A stretch of 64,000 nt of DNA from Gracilibacillus alcaliphilus (GCF_016909015.1 NZ_JAFBFA010000002.1:124001-188000); one strand, 5' to 3'; counted from the stretch's first letter, positions 8,212 through 17,790 are shown. The notes: generated by a model not told the origin, from the letters alone. Program-made: numbers and translations.

Positions 8212-9450
8212 ATGAGTAAGAGACGAGTCGTAGTGACGGGAATGGGTGCCGTTACACCATTAGGAAATACGGTCTCTGAATTCTGGGACCATTTGAAATC
8301 AGGTGCTTCAGGTATTGATTACGTGACAAAAGTAGATAAAGACAGCTTCCCAGCAAAAGTAGCTGGTGAAGTAAAAGATTTCGATCCAACACTGTATATG
8401 GACAAAAAAGAATCCAAACGTATGGATCTTTTTACACAATATGCAGTGGCTGCTGCTCGTATGGCAGTAGAGGATGCCAAACTTGATATTAATGATGAGA
8501 TTGCAAATCGTGTAGGTGTTTGGATTGGTTCTGGTATAGGCGGAATGGCAACTTATGATGAACAATTTCGGAAGTTTGTTGATAAAGGTTACCGCCGTGT
8601 AAGTCCATTCTTTGTGCCAATGCTTATTCCAGATATGGCGGCTGGACAAGTATCTATTTTATTAGGTGCTAAAGGGATCAACAGCTGTACAGTGACAGCT
8701 TGTTCTTCTGGTGCAAACTCGATCGGTGACGCCTTTAAGGTTATTGAACGTGGTGACGCTGATTATATGATCACTGGCGGGGCAGAGGCGCCATTAACAC
8801 CAATGGCATTTGCTGGTTTTTCAACAGCTAAGGCCTTATCGTTTAATGAAGATCCACATACCGCAAGTCGCCCGTTTGATAAGAATCGTGATGGATTTGT
8901 GATGGGAGAAGGTGCTGGAATCTTAATACTAGAGTCATTAGAAACAGCAGAGAAACGTGGGGCTACGATCTACGCAGAGATTGTAGGTTATGGTGCTACA
9001 GGTGATGCGTACCATATCACTTCACCAGCTCCAAATGGCGAGGGTGCTGCTCGTTCGATGCAGCAAGCTTTAGATGATGCAGACATTTCTCCAGAACAAG
9101 TGGACTATGTCAATGCACATGGTACTAGTACAGCTTATAACGATGAATTTGAAACACAGGCTATCAAAACCGTATTTAAGGACCATGCTTATCAAGTACC
9201 GGTTTCATCGACAAAATCAATGACCGGCCATTTATTAGGAGCGGCTGGTGCCGTAGAATCCATTGCATGTGTGAAGGCACTGCAAGAGAGTATTCTGCCG
9301 CCAACGATTAACTATGAAACACCAGATGAAGCTTGTGATTTAGATTATATTCCTAACCAAGCCGTCGAAAAAGAGATTGACATTGCTATCTCTAATTCGT
9401 TTGGATTTGGCGGACATAACGTAACATTAGTATTTAAGAAATTTAAATAA
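8212..9450 (+). CDS. fabF: 3-oxoacyl-ACP synthase II
   Basis: FabF performs the elongating condensations of fatty acid synthesis. The 412-aa length is typical. Active-site Cys lies in TVTACSSGANSIG, the two His residues in VNAHGTSTAYND and STKSMTGHLLGAAG, and the C-terminal GFGGHNVTLVF is conserved. The ribosome site AAGGGAGG lies about six bases before the ATG. It is co-transcribed with fabH and closed by a terminator at 9512-9546. Confidence 0.97.
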   Translation: MSKRRVVVTGMGAVTPLGNTVSEFWDHLKSGASGIDYVTKVDKDSFPAKVAGEVKDFDPTLYMDKKESKRMDLFTQYAVAAARMAVEDAKLDINDEIANRVGVWIGSGIGGMATYDEQFRKFVDKGYRRVSPFFVPMLIPDMAAGQVSILLGAKGINSCTVTACSSGANSIGDAFKVIERGDADYMITGGAEAPLTPMAFAGFSTAKALSFNEDPHTASRPFDKNRDGFVMGEGAGILILESLETAEKRGATIYAEIVGYGATGDAYHITSPAPNGEGAARSMQQALDDADISPEQVDYVNAHGTSTAYNDEFETQAIKTVFKDHAYQVPVSSTKSMTGHLLGAAGAVESIACVKALQESILPPTINYETPDEACDLDYIPNQAVEKEIDIAISNSFGFGGHNVTLVFKKFK

Positions 9451-9511
9451 AGCGAGATTGATCGGGTGTTAATGTCCATTATGCTTGCCTCAGGATTAAA
9501 TTTGTTAGCTG

Positions 9512-9546
9512 AGCGTCCTATTTTTATGATAGGGCGCTGTTTTTAT
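9512..9546 (+). terminator. Terminator of fabHF
   Basis: The stem AGCGtCCTAT-ttttatg-ATAGGgCGCT is followed by GTTTTTATTT. Confidence 0.88.
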
Positions 9547-9631
9547 TTGCGTCATTTTTAAGCATGAGATTATCGACATAGTTTCTAAGCTTGTACATAT
9601 AATAAAACAAAGCTAAGAGGGAGCGTTTTAT

Positions 9632-9844
9632 ATGATTTATCTAGTGTTATTTCTGGTTGGATTTGGCTTAGCGATATCAGGTGGTGTATCGATTATTTTA
9701 TATTTAAACTTCATTCCAGCCGGTTTGAGCATCTTAGATTATCTAGCAATTATCCAAACAAAAATAGAATGTTATTTCTTTTTCATCGGTCTGATTTGTA
9801 TGGGGTGTTCAGTACATAAGCTGTCTAATTTATCTGTTAAATAA
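9632..9844 (+). CDS. Hypothetical small membrane protein
   Basis: A 70-aa protein with two hydrophobic helices (residues about 2-26 and 46-62) separated by a short loop, ending KLSNLSVK. The ribosome site AGAGGGAG lies about eight bases upstream. I do not recognise the family. It lies alone between the fab operon and yjbA. Coding is likely because the hydrophobic pattern, start and ribosome site all agree, but no function can be given. Confidence 0.6.
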   Translation: MIYLVLFLVGFGLAISGGVSIILYLNFIPAGLSILDYLAIIQTKIECYFFFIGLICMGCSVHKLSNLSVK

Positions 9845-9921
9845 TAACAGCAAAAGAATAATTTATCCTAGATTGGTCATACTGTTCATTAAACAGATTA
9901 GTCAAAGTGAGGGATAGAAAT

Positions 9922-10683
9922 ATGCTATATTTACACGATGTATGGGTGAATTGGTTTGAAGGAGAAGAGAATGGTTACAATGTTTGTGAGTTTCATGAGT
10001 GGCGTAAGTCTGACGGTATCGAAATTCTGGATCAAGCTCCGATTCTGCTTATAGATCACAAAGCATTTGTCTACATTGAAAATGACCTCCAAGATATCCC
10101 TTCTGCTATTTTAAAGCAAATTTACCAGCAGGCATATGTTCGTAAAAACCAGAAACGACAACCTCTTGACTACGCTTGTATTATCACCGATGGTTTTTCG
10201 ATTATGGCCTTTGATACGATGGGGTATCATATTCCCATGCGAAAAAGCCGGTTGATTCCGCGACAAGAACGTTTGGTATTGGAATTAATAAGAGGGAGAA
10301 CACCGGAAAAGTATTCTTTACCTAAACATACTGAGAAGGAGTTCCATATTTTATCCTTACCTCCACAATATATGGCGGGGCTTACGCGCAAAGAGCGGCA
10401 GCTTAAGCAATTATTGATGATTGCTATTGATCAATTGGAGGCGAATCAATCGATTGAAGAAATCAGATATTGGTTAACAGAGTGGCAGCCGGAACAATAC
10501 CAGCAAATTAAACATATGTCCTTCGAGCAGGCTTGGTACACATTATATCAAGAACTGGTAAACGGCTGGGGGATAAAGCATGAAGCCTTCTGTCAGCAAA
10601 TTATCAAAGGACATGCCTTCTATGAGGATATTTGGGAAAGGGAGCAATCTACACATACGGCAAAAAGCCTTCGTTCTACATAA
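9922..10683 (+). CDS. yjbA: UPF0736/DUF3603 family protein YjbA
   Basis: This conserved Bacilli protein has unknown function. It starts MLYLHDVWVNWFEGEENGY, typical of YjbA, and continues with DYACIITDGFSIMAFDTMGY. ATG 9922 is chosen because AGTGAGGG lies just upstream; an earlier in-frame GTG at 9907 is part of that site. No membrane segment or signal is seen. It is followed convergently by trpS, as in B. subtilis, where yjbA and trpS are neighbours. The last codons lie inside the terminator hairpin. Confidence 0.88.
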   Translation: MLYLHDVWVNWFEGEENGYNVCEFHEWRKSDGIEILDQAPILLIDHKAFVYIENDLQDIPSAILKQIYQQAYVRKNQKRQPLDYACIITDGFSIMAFDTMGYHIPMRKSRLIPRQERLVLELIRGRTPEKYSLPKHTEKEFHILSLPPQYMAGLTRKERQLKQLLMIAIDQLEANQSIEEIRYWLTEWQPEQYQQIKHMSFEQAWYTLYQELVNGWGIKHEAFCQQIIKGHAFYEDIWEREQSTHTAKSLRST

Positions 10684-10704
10684 TTAAGAACGAAGGCTTT
10701 CATT
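10664..10704 (+). terminator. Terminator of yjbA, overlapping its stop codon
   Basis: A perfect 14-bp stem AAAGCCTTCGTTCT / AGAACGAAGGCTTT has the yjbA stop codon in the loop. The T-run is short (TTTCATTT). Confidence 0.85.
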
Positions 10705-10842
10705 TGGCTAACAATAAACTGTTTTGGATAGGTGGTGTGAGTCATCACTTTCCATTAGATGTTCTAGCCATGCAATGGTATGATCTTGTGGAACAGGCCT
10801 CTCTAGTAACGGATTAAATATACAGTTGTTTTCTAACAAAAA

Positions 10843-11835
10843 CTATTTCTTCTTAACACGGCCTAGACCGATTGCTTTTTTTGCTTTTGTCAGCATTCTA
10901 TTAGCAGCTATATTTGCCTTTTCTGCCCCTTGGTCTAGTAAGTCATCTAATTCCTCTGAGTTAATTAACTCATGATAACGTTCCTGGATAGGTCGTAATG
11001 TCTCAATCACCACATTAGCGGTATCTTGTTTGAACTCTCCATAGCCGCTGTCACGATATTTCTCTTCTAATTCTTCAATGGACTGACCAGAACAGATAGA
11101 GTAAATGCTGAGTAAATTACTGATACCAGGTTTATTTTCTTTATCAAACTTGACAATACCTTCGGAATCAGTCACCGCACTCTTAATTTTCTTCTCAATC
11201 TGTTTTTCGGAATCGAGCATTAAGATGACTGCTTTTTGATTTTCATCAGACTTACTCATTTTTTTCGTTGGCTCCTGTAAAGACATAATACGTGCTCCAA
11301 CTTTTGGAATGCTTACTTCCGGGATGGTGAAGATATCATTAAAACGTGAATTAAAGCGGTGTGCTAAGTCGCGCGTTAGTTCTAAATGCTGTTTTTGATC
11401 TTCACCAACTGGTACGATGTCTGTGCCGTAAAGCAAGATATCGGCAGCCATCAGCGGCGGATAGGTAAGTAAGCCGGCTGATACCGCTTCTTTTCCTTTT
11501 GATTTATCTTTAAACTGTGTCATTCGCTCTAATTCGCCAATATAACTGATGCTTTGAAGGATCCACCCCAATTGCGTATGTGCCGGTACTTCCGACTGGA
11601 TAAATAAGACCGATTTGGTTGGATCAATACCAGAAGCAATATACAGCGCTGCCAGTGATTTTATATTCTCCCTTAGTTTTAACCGGTCTTGCGGCACCGT
11701 AATGGCGTGCTCATCAACGATACAAAAAAAGCATTCATTATCTGCTTGTAATTCTACAAACTGCTTCATTGCCCCTAAATAGTTACCCAGCGTTAATGTA
11801 CCGCTAGGCTGAATACCTGAAAAAATTCTTTTCAT
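10843..11835 (-). CDS. trpS: Tryptophan--tRNA ligase
   Basis: TrpS is a class I aminoacyl-tRNA synthetase of 330 aa. It carries SGIQPSGTLTLGNYLGA with the HIGH-type TLGN at residues 15-18, an MSKS loop in KKMSKSDENQKA, and the specificity region VGEDQKQHLELTRD. It charges tRNA-Trp in the cytoplasm. Expression is controlled by the T-box leader directly upstream on the same strand. The ribosome site AGAGGTGAAC precedes the ATG. Confidence 0.97.
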   Translation of the reverse strand: MKRIFSGIQPSGTLTLGNYLGAMKQFVELQADNECFFCIVDEHAITVPQDRLKLRENIKSLAALYIASGIDPTKSVLFIQSEVPAHTQLGWILQSISYIGELERMTQFKDKSKGKEAVSAGLLTYPPLMAADILLYGTDIVPVGEDQKQHLELTRDLAHRFNSRFNDIFTIPEVSIPKVGARIMSLQEPTKKMSKSDENQKAVILMLDSEKQIEKKIKSAVTDSEGIVKFDKENKPGISNLLSIYSICSGQSIEELEEKYRDSGYGEFKQDTANVVIETLRPIQERYHELINSEELDDLLDQGAEKANIAANRMLTKAKKAIGLGRVKKK

Positions 11836-11924
11836 TCATGTTCACCTCTGCAAATTTATTAACTAACAGATTGGCGAAAGAGCCAGCATAGCTCCTCACC
11901 TATTTTTTAACAACCTGTTAAACA

Positions 11925-12230
11925 CAAAAAAGCCCATTCTATCCCCTTTTCTATATAGATAAGGGACGAATGAACCGCGGTGCCACCCTTGTTATCATCC
12001 TTAAGATGATCACTTGACTGCTAGATAATGCTAGCATGCATGGAAAATCTTCTGAAAAGGCCAATTCCTTCGTTACACTAAACTGCAGTATAACAAAAAA
12101 CAATGCCTGTCATAAGGCTTTGTTTTTCTTTACATAGTACCTATTCCCAGCTGCCATAGGCTCTCTTTAACTAGAGGTAAAGAAGTACTTCCCTTTTCTT
12201 TTCCAAATTCTATTCGTATGTAATGTATGT
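11925..12230 (-). promoter_or_regulatory. T-box riboswitch (tRNA-Trp responsive leader of trpS)
   Basis: The conserved T-box core AGGGTGGCACCGCGG lies on the minus strand at about 11975-11989. It is followed by a terminator stem of CATTCgTCCCtT pairing with AGGGGAtaGAATG and a run of six T (down to about 11929). Upstream, stem I elements AGTA, AGAGAG and GCTG are visible. Uncharged tRNA-Trp is expected to stabilise the antiterminator. I could not place the UGG specifier codon with certainty. Confidence 0.93.
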
Positions 12231-12236
12231 GATTGC

Positions 12237-12265
12237 ATTATATAGAATTTAAGCCTGATTTTCAA
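12237..12265 (-). promoter_or_regulatory. SigA-type promoter of the trpS T-box transcript
   Basis: On the minus strand TTGAAA (12265-12260) and TATAAT (12242-12237) are separated by exactly 17 bases, so transcription should begin near 12230. Confidence 0.85.
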
Positions 12266-12495
12266 GTCCTATCTTTCGATTCCTCCAAAATACGCTGTTT
12301 GATTCAATCTGGGAAGTTTTGCTAGTGGCAGCAGCGCAATCAATGCTGAACCCGTTTTTTTCCAATAGGAGAGTGCAACCTACGTCATAGCATAAGTGTT
12401 TCGAGGCAATTGCAGACTAGACAAAGTAAAGCTTAGTAAAGTAGACTAAACGCATGAAAAACTTCTGAATTATAGTTGTAATGAGGTGATACATT

Positions 12496-13647
12496 ATGCA
12501 AAAAAATGGACAGGAACGTCAATATTGGCTGGATACCATGTTACGGATTGCTGCCCCTGTCTTACAAGCCTTATCGGAGAGACAGTTGAAACAGCTAATG
12601 CCAGTCGAAGCAGTTCCTGGACAGGACAGAACAATTTATACACATTTGGAAGCGTTAGCAAGGTTGTTGAATGGGATGGCACCGTGGCTGGAAAGGGAGA
12701 GTAACGACAGTCAAGAAGAAGCAAGGAGAAGACAGTACTGCGCATTAGCCAGAGAGGCTATCAGAGCTGGCACAGATCCTGATTCGCCTGATTATATGAA
12801 TTTCACGGAAGGTGGTCAGCCTATTGTAGACGCGGCTTTCTTGGCACATGCTGTTCTTAGGGCACCGGTGGAGCTGTGGGAGAAACAAGATGATCAAACG
12901 AAAAGAAATCTGATCATAGCCTTGAAACAAACGAGGCGGCAGAAACCGGCTTTTAATAATTGGTTATTATTTGCTGGTATTATTGAAGCTTGCCTATATA
13001 AAGTGGGAGAGCAGGAATGGGATCCGATGCGGATTGACTTTGCTTTTAAACAGCTAGATCAATGGTATATGGGTGATGGTGTGTATCAAGATGGACCGAG
13101 GTTCCATTTTGATTATTACAATAGTTTTGTTATTCATCCAATGATTGTTGATCTAGTCGAAACAGTCGGTGCTGTTTATCAAGATTGGCACGACCGGCAA
13201 GACAGTTATCTGCAGCGTGCGCAGCGATATGCAGCTATTCTCGAGCGGCATATTTCTCCGGAAGGTACTTACCCGCCAATTGGCCGGTCACTTGCTTATC
13301 GATTTGGTGTCTTTCAGTCATTGGCCCAATCGGTACTGCGCCACGAATTACCTGCTGAACTGTCGCCAGCCCAAGTGCGTACTGCATTAACGGCAGTGAT
13401 CGAAAAGACAGTAAAGGTACCAGGGATGTTTGATGCCAATGGCTGGCTACAAATTGGTCTGACTGGTCACCAGCCAGAGATTGGGGAGCCTTATATCTCA
13501 ACTGGCAGTCTTTATTTATGCAGTACCGTATTCTTACCACTAGGATTACCGAAAGAAGATGAGTTCTGGACCAGTCCGGCAGAACCTTGGACTGCCAAAA
13601 AGGCTTGGGAAGGGAGCACCTTTCCTTTGGATGCAGCAAAGGAATAA
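12496..13647 (+). CDS. DUF2264 domain-containing protein
   Basis: This 383-aa soluble protein covers the DUF2264 domain. It begins with a RQYWLDTMLRIAAPVL helix and has NNWLLFAGIIEA, WYMGDGVYQDGPRFHFDYYNSFVIHPM and SPEGTYPPIGRSLAYRFG blocks. These are typical of an alpha/alpha-barrel fold, and members often sit in polysaccharide utilisation loci. It has no signal peptide. Many family members carry an extra C-terminal half, so this one is a short form. It probably leads an operon with the oxidoreductase and isomerase downstream. It may act on unsaturated or modified oligosaccharides, but the family has no settled activity that I can name. Confidence 0.85.
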   Translation: MQKNGQERQYWLDTMLRIAAPVLQALSERQLKQLMPVEAVPGQDRTIYTHLEALARLLNGMAPWLERESNDSQEEARRRQYCALAREAIRAGTDPDSPDYMNFTEGGQPIVDAAFLAHAVLRAPVELWEKQDDQTKRNLIIALKQTRRQKPAFNNWLLFAGIIEACLYKVGEQEWDPMRIDFAFKQLDQWYMGDGVYQDGPRFHFDYYNSFVIHPMIVDLVETVGAVYQDWHDRQDSYLQRAQRYAAILERHISPEGTYPPIGRSLAYRFGVFQSLAQSVLRHELPAELSPAQVRTALTAVIEKTVKVPGMFDANGWLQIGLTGHQPEIGEPYISTGSLYLCSTVFLPLGLPKEDEFWTSPAEPWTAKKAWEGSTFPLDAAKE

Positions 13648-13789
13648 AATTTTGTCCATGGAGACAGCAGCTGAACACAGGTGAAAACAGCGATCCATGA
13701 TTTCTGCTTAACTTCTGTAATTTCGCTGGAACTTGTAGTAACAGTTTTGCAAAAGGTAAAAAATATGTTAAGAAAGGATGTTTTATATA

Positions 13790-14950
13790 GTGAACAATGT
13801 ACGTATTGGAATTATTGGGGTAGGTAATATGGGCAGTGCTCACTCCAAATATTTGCTGGATGGAGCAATTGAGGGAGCAACATTAAATGCCATACTAGAT
13901 ACAGATCCACAAGCAATTCAAGCTTTTACAACAAGATTTGGTGAACGTGTTGCTACTTTTGTTGATGAGGAGGCTTTTTTTCAATCAGGTCTGATAGATG
14001 CCGTGTTAATTGCGACACCACACTATGATCATGCCTCGCTTGCTATTAAAGCGTTTGAACACGACTTGCATGTATTATGTGAGAAGCCTGCAGGTGTTTA
14101 TACAAAACAAGTTCGCGAAATGAACGAGGCGGCCTCGAAAACAGATAAGATTTTTTCGATGATGTATAATCAACGGACCAATCCGTTATATCAGAAACTG
14201 CGAGAGTTAATTCAAGATGGCGAGCTGGGAGAAATCAGACGGATTAACTGGCTGATTACCAACTGGTACCGTTCGCAAAGCTATTATAATTCAGGCGGTT
14301 GGCGTGCTACTTGGTCAGGTGAAGGCGGGGGTGTACTTATAAACCAATGTCCGCACCAATTAGATTTATGGCAGTGGCTGACTGGAATGATGCCGAAGCG
14401 GATGCGAGCTTTCTGTCAATTTGGTAAATACCGAGAGATTGAAGTAGAAGATGATGTAACTGCTTATGCCGAATATGATAATGGCGCAACAGCCGTGTTT
14501 ATCACAACTACTGGCGAAACACCAGGTACCAACCGTTTAGAAATCTCCGGGGACCGCGGTAAGGTTGTAGTGGAAAACGGTAAGCTGGAATTCTGGCAGC
14601 TGCGTGTATCAGAGCCAGAGTTTAACCAAACATATACAGGCGGCTTTGGCGAACCAGAATCATGGAAAATCGACATACCGATTAAAGGTGAAGAAACGGA
14701 ACATCCTGGGATTACACAAAACTTCGTAGACGCTATTTTGAAAGGTACTCCTTTATTGGCTCCTGGTGAGGAAGGTATTAAAGGATTAACCTTATCCAAT
14801 GCCATGCAGCTGTCTAGCTGGACCGATGATTGGGTGGAGTTTCCGATCGATGAAGAATTGTATTATCAGCACCTGCAAGACAGGATTAAGCAGTCCACAG
14901 TTGAGAAAAAGACAGCCAAAGTAACCTTGGATGTCGAAGGTACTTATTAA
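13790..14950 (+). CDS. Gfo/Idh/MocA family NAD(P)-dependent oxidoreductase
   Basis: A sugar-type dehydrogenase of 386 aa. The N-terminal Rossmann fold shows IGIIGVGNMGSAH (residues 5-17), and the family EKP motif is LCEKPAGVYT near 97. A C-terminal alpha/beta domain follows, with GGGVLINQCPHQLDLWQWL carrying the usual catalytic-region Asp and His. Start GTG 13790 is preferred because AGAAAGGATG is nine bases upstream; an ATG at 13778 overlaps that site. It lies between DUF2264 and an isomerase/epimerase, so it probably oxidises or epimerises a sugar or sugar acid released from a polysaccharide. The substrate is unknown. Confidence 0.9.
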   Translation: MNNVRIGIIGVGNMGSAHSKYLLDGAIEGATLNAILDTDPQAIQAFTTRFGERVATFVDEEAFFQSGLIDAVLIATPHYDHASLAIKAFEHDLHVLCEKPAGVYTKQVREMNEAASKTDKIFSMMYNQRTNPLYQKLRELIQDGELGEIRRINWLITNWYRSQSYYNSGGWRATWSGEGGGVLINQCPHQLDLWQWLTGMMPKRMRAFCQFGKYREIEVEDDVTAYAEYDNGATAVFITTTGETPGTNRLEISGDRGKVVVENGKLEFWQLRVSEPEFNQTYTGGFGEPESWKIDIPIKGEETEHPGITQNFVDAILKGTPLLAPGEEGIKGLTLSNAMQLSSWTDDWVEFPIDEELYYQHLQDRIKQSTVEKKTAKVTLDVEGTY

Positions 14951-15106
14951 TAACCTAAGTACTAGTTGGTAGCAAACTTTGCTGACCGTGCCTAGCGGTG
15001 TAAAAATAAGAGACCGGCTGGATGTCCGCTTGGCTAAATAGAATAGGACTGACCTTGAGACATTTCTTATTTTTCGGAAAAATAATCGAAAGGAATGGTA
15101 AAAACG

Positions 15107-15946
15107 ATGAAATTTTCTGTATTTACAGTAATGGCTCCTGATACGACACCGGAAGAAATGATTCTTTATCTAAAAGAAACCGGCTATGACGGAGTGGAAT
15201 GGCGCTTTAAAGAAACACCAGAAGAAGTGAAACAACAAGCAACCAGTTTCTGGGGCAATAACCTTTGTACGATTGATCCATCAATTACAGACGCTGAGAT
15301 TGAACGATTGGCGAAATTAGGCAGCGATAATGGGATTGACGTGTTTAGTGTAACACCATATCTGACATCTGGCGATTTACAGGCCACAGAGCGTGTCTTG
15401 GAAGTGGCACAGAAATTTGGTGCTTCTTCCATTCGGGTTGGAGTGCCCCGTTATGACCGATCAAAAAACTATCTAGATTTGTACAAAGAAGCAGTAAGCT
15501 ACTTGCAAGAAGTAGAGCAAATGTGTAAACAATATAAAGTTAAAGGCTTGGTAGAAACCCATCACGAAACAATTACCCCAAGTGCAGCTTTAGCGTATCG
15601 CCTTGTTCAATCATGTAACCCTGATCATATTGGTGTGTTGTATGATCCTGGTAATATGGTTCATGAAGGGTATGAGAATTATCGTATGGGGATGGAGCTA
15701 TTAGGAGATTATTTGGCACATGTTCATGTCAAAAATGCCAAATGGAAGCAACATGATGGTAACTGGCAGGTTGAATGGGCACTGCTGGATGAAGGAGTCG
15801 TCAATTGGGCGCAAGTGTTAGCTGATTTAAAAGCAGTTGGTTATGATGGGAATATTGGGATGGAAGATTTTAGTGGAGCATACGGTACAAAAGATTCGCT
15901 AAAATACAACATCGATATGATTAAAGAATATTTAAATCGGGTATAG
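15107..15946 (+). CDS. Sugar phosphate isomerase/epimerase (AP endonuclease 2 family TIM barrel)
   Basis: This 279-aa TIM-barrel protein of the xylose-isomerase-like family starts MKFSVFTVMAPDTTPEEMI. Metal-ligand segments are VKGLVETHHETITPS, LYDPGNMVHEGYEN, AHVHVKNAKWK and NIGMEDFSG. These supply the Glu, Asp, His and Glu typical of the family. ATG 15107 is chosen over ATG 15095, which abuts the AAAGGA site. It is the third gene of the inserted catabolic block and ends at a strong terminator. It likely isomerises or epimerises the product of the upstream oxidoreductase. Confidence 0.88.
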   Translation: MKFSVFTVMAPDTTPEEMILYLKETGYDGVEWRFKETPEEVKQQATSFWGNNLCTIDPSITDAEIERLAKLGSDNGIDVFSVTPYLTSGDLQATERVLEVAQKFGASSIRVGVPRYDRSKNYLDLYKEAVSYLQEVEQMCKQYKVKGLVETHHETITPSAALAYRLVQSCNPDHIGVLYDPGNMVHEGYENYRMGMELLGDYLAHVHVKNAKWKQHDGNWQVEWALLDEGVVNWAQVLADLKAVGYDGNIGMEDFSGAYGTKDSLKYNIDMIKEYLNRV

Positions 15947-15951
15947 CCATT

Positions 15952-15985
15952 AGGTGAAAGGAATATATATTCCTTTCGCCTTTTC
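15952..15985 (+). terminator. Terminator of the DUF2264-oxidoreductase-isomerase block
   Basis: The stem AGGTGAAAGGAAT / ATTCCTTTCGCCT has almost no loop and is followed by TTTTCT. Confidence 0.88.
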
Positions 15986-16110
15986 TATTGGAAACGTTGT
16001 ATTCCTTTGTTCAATACCTATTCACATTTCCAAATTTTTTGAAAAAATTTAAGGGAAAAACACAAAAATAGGCGTTTTTTCTGTATAATGAAAAAATACA
16101 TATAATTAAA

Positions 16111-16450
16111 GTGCGTGTTCAAAAGTTCGATAAAAAGGATCATCATCGGTTAAGTTCGCAATGTCCTGGGACTGCGGTTACTCGCCCCACCGAAACCATT
16201 TGTTGCAACACCGATACTAGCACATCGTGTGCGTCGGCAGGCTAAACCCATGACGTCCTGTCATAACGCCTGCACTAGTACGTCCTGTACGTCGAAAGTA
16301 CCAGGCGGCGCAGCCTTTGAGTAACGTACTTGCACAGGATGTGTTGACTTCTGCGTTACCCACACGATGTGGGTGAACTTAGTAGAAGTTCCCTGATTGC
16401 CAACGCAGAAATTCGCTGTGTCATTTTGATTGGACTTTTTGAACAACCTC
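16111..16450 (-). repeat. MITE-like hairpin-rich element, copy C (inverted, lacks 42-nt units)
   Basis: A 340-bp inverted copy flanked by TTAAA on both sides (16106-16110 and 16451-16455). The ends are GTGCGTGTTCAAAAGTTCGA and GGACTTTTTGAACAACCTC. The hairpin CCCACA-cga-TGTGGG and both CAGGAC-loop palindromes are present. Relative to copies A and B, the 42-nt array and its flanks are missing. The junction falls at CTCA, suggesting deletion between short direct repeats. It separates a TATAAT-like -10 box at 16083-16088 from the gene at 16474. Confidence 0.87.
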
Positions 16451-16473
16451 TTAAAGTTAGGAGCTGTAAATAC

Positions 16474-17688
16474 ATGCGGAAATACATAAAAGTAATACTG
16501 GGTATGTTGTTTTTACTGCCTATTATTTCTCTCGCAACACCAGTCAGTGCAGAAGAAAATGAGGAACTATTGATGGCAAGTACCCATATGACCCATTCAA
16601 TAGGGGAGGTACAATTAGATTCACAAGCTCATTTTGCACGATTTACATATGATTCAGGCCGTAATTTCGAATATCCCGATGCGGTTAGGGGAATTTTTGT
16701 AACGGGCAATTCAGCAGGCGGGGAGAAATTTAATTCTTTGCTTGAGATGATCGATAATACCGAATTAAATGCAATGGTTATCGATATCAAGGAAGATGAT
16801 GGAAATATCATGATTGACCCAGAGCAAGACCTCCCGTATGAGGATGCTGTACAAGGAATAATCAAAGATCCGGAGGCAATGATGGAGACCCTTGAGGAGA
16901 GAGGTGTGTATCCGATCGCTAGAATTGTTGTCTTTAAGGATACACAGTTGGCCGAAGCACGTCCAGACTTATCTTTTCTGGAGAATGGGGAAGTATGGAA
17001 GAATGGCAGGGGAGAGGCTTTTGTAAGTCCATTCCAGAAAGAAGTGTGGGAATATAATGTGGAAATTGCCAAAGTAGCGGCGGAACTCGGCTTTAAAGAA
17101 ATCCAGTTTGATTATGTACGTTTTCCAGAAGGTTTTGAAACAAGAGATGAAGACTTAGAATATGATCAAGGTGACTATGCAGATGTAGATATGGACAATA
17201 TTAAGAAAAGGGTCGAGGCAGTAACAGACTTTGTTGCTTATGCTCGAGAGCAGCTTTCTTATTATGATGTAGACGTTTCTGTAGATATCTTTGGTTATGC
17301 GGCAACACTAGAAGAAGCACCAGGGATTGGTCAGAACTTCTCTAGAATTTCAGAAAATGTCGATGTGATTTCTTCGATGATTTACCCAAGCCACTGGACT
17401 TCTTATTTCGGTATTGATTTTCCTGATAAAGAGCCTTATAAATTGGTCAGTGAGTATGCTAAGCTGGAAAATGAAGTGCTTGGTGCGTTGGATGAGCCAC
17501 CAGTTTCAAGACCGTGGCTGCAAGACTTTAGTGCCCCTTGGTTATACAGTGGTCCTACTTTTGAATATGGAGTAAAGGAAGTAGAAGCTCAGATCAGGGC
17601 TTTACATGAAAATGGGATTGAAGAGTTCTTACTTTGGAATGCTAGCAATAATTATACAGAAGGCGTAGATTATACACCGTTAGATTAA
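16474..17688 (+). CDS. Secreted putative glycoside hydrolase (DUF4015/PF13200 type)
   Basis: This 404-aa protein has a signal peptide (MRKYIKVILGMLFLLPIIS, cleavage after PVSA near residue 25). A TIM-barrel-like putative glycosyl hydrolase domain follows: RGIFVTGNSAGG, LNAMVIDIKEDDGNI, FKEIQFDYVRFPEGF, VSVDIFGYAA and SSMIYPSHW. Acidic residues in IKEDDG, FDYVRFPE and DIFG are candidate catalytic sites. ATG 16474 follows AGGAG. The open frame extends upstream into the repeat element, which is not part of the protein. It is exported to the cell wall or medium. The substrate is not known. Confidence 0.85.
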   Translation: MRKYIKVILGMLFLLPIISLATPVSAEENEELLMASTHMTHSIGEVQLDSQAHFARFTYDSGRNFEYPDAVRGIFVTGNSAGGEKFNSLLEMIDNTELNAMVIDIKEDDGNIMIDPEQDLPYEDAVQGIIKDPEAMMETLEERGVYPIARIVVFKDTQLAEARPDLSFLENGEVWKNGRGEAFVSPFQKEVWEYNVEIAKVAAELGFKEIQFDYVRFPEGFETRDEDLEYDQGDYADVDMDNIKKRVEAVTDFVAYAREQLSYYDVDVSVDIFGYAATLEEAPGIGQNFSRISENVDVISSMIYPSHWTSYFGIDFPDKEPYKLVSEYAKLENEVLGALDEPPVSRPWLQDFSAPWLYSGPTFEYGVKEVEAQIRALHENGIEEFLLWNASNNYTEGVDYTPLD

Positions 17689-17724
17689 TCATAAAATGGA
17701 GGAACATCCTCCATTTTATGATTA
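17689..17724 (+). terminator. Terminator of the putative glycoside hydrolase gene
   Basis: The perfect stem TCATAAAATGGAGG-aaca-TCCTCCATTTTATGA begins right after the stop codon and is followed by a T-containing tract (TTATATTTC). Confidence 0.85.
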
Positions 17725-17790
17725 TATTTCATGAAAAAGGGTATAATACTTTGTAGGTAGAGATGACTGCAGCGAAGGGGGGAACGTTAA

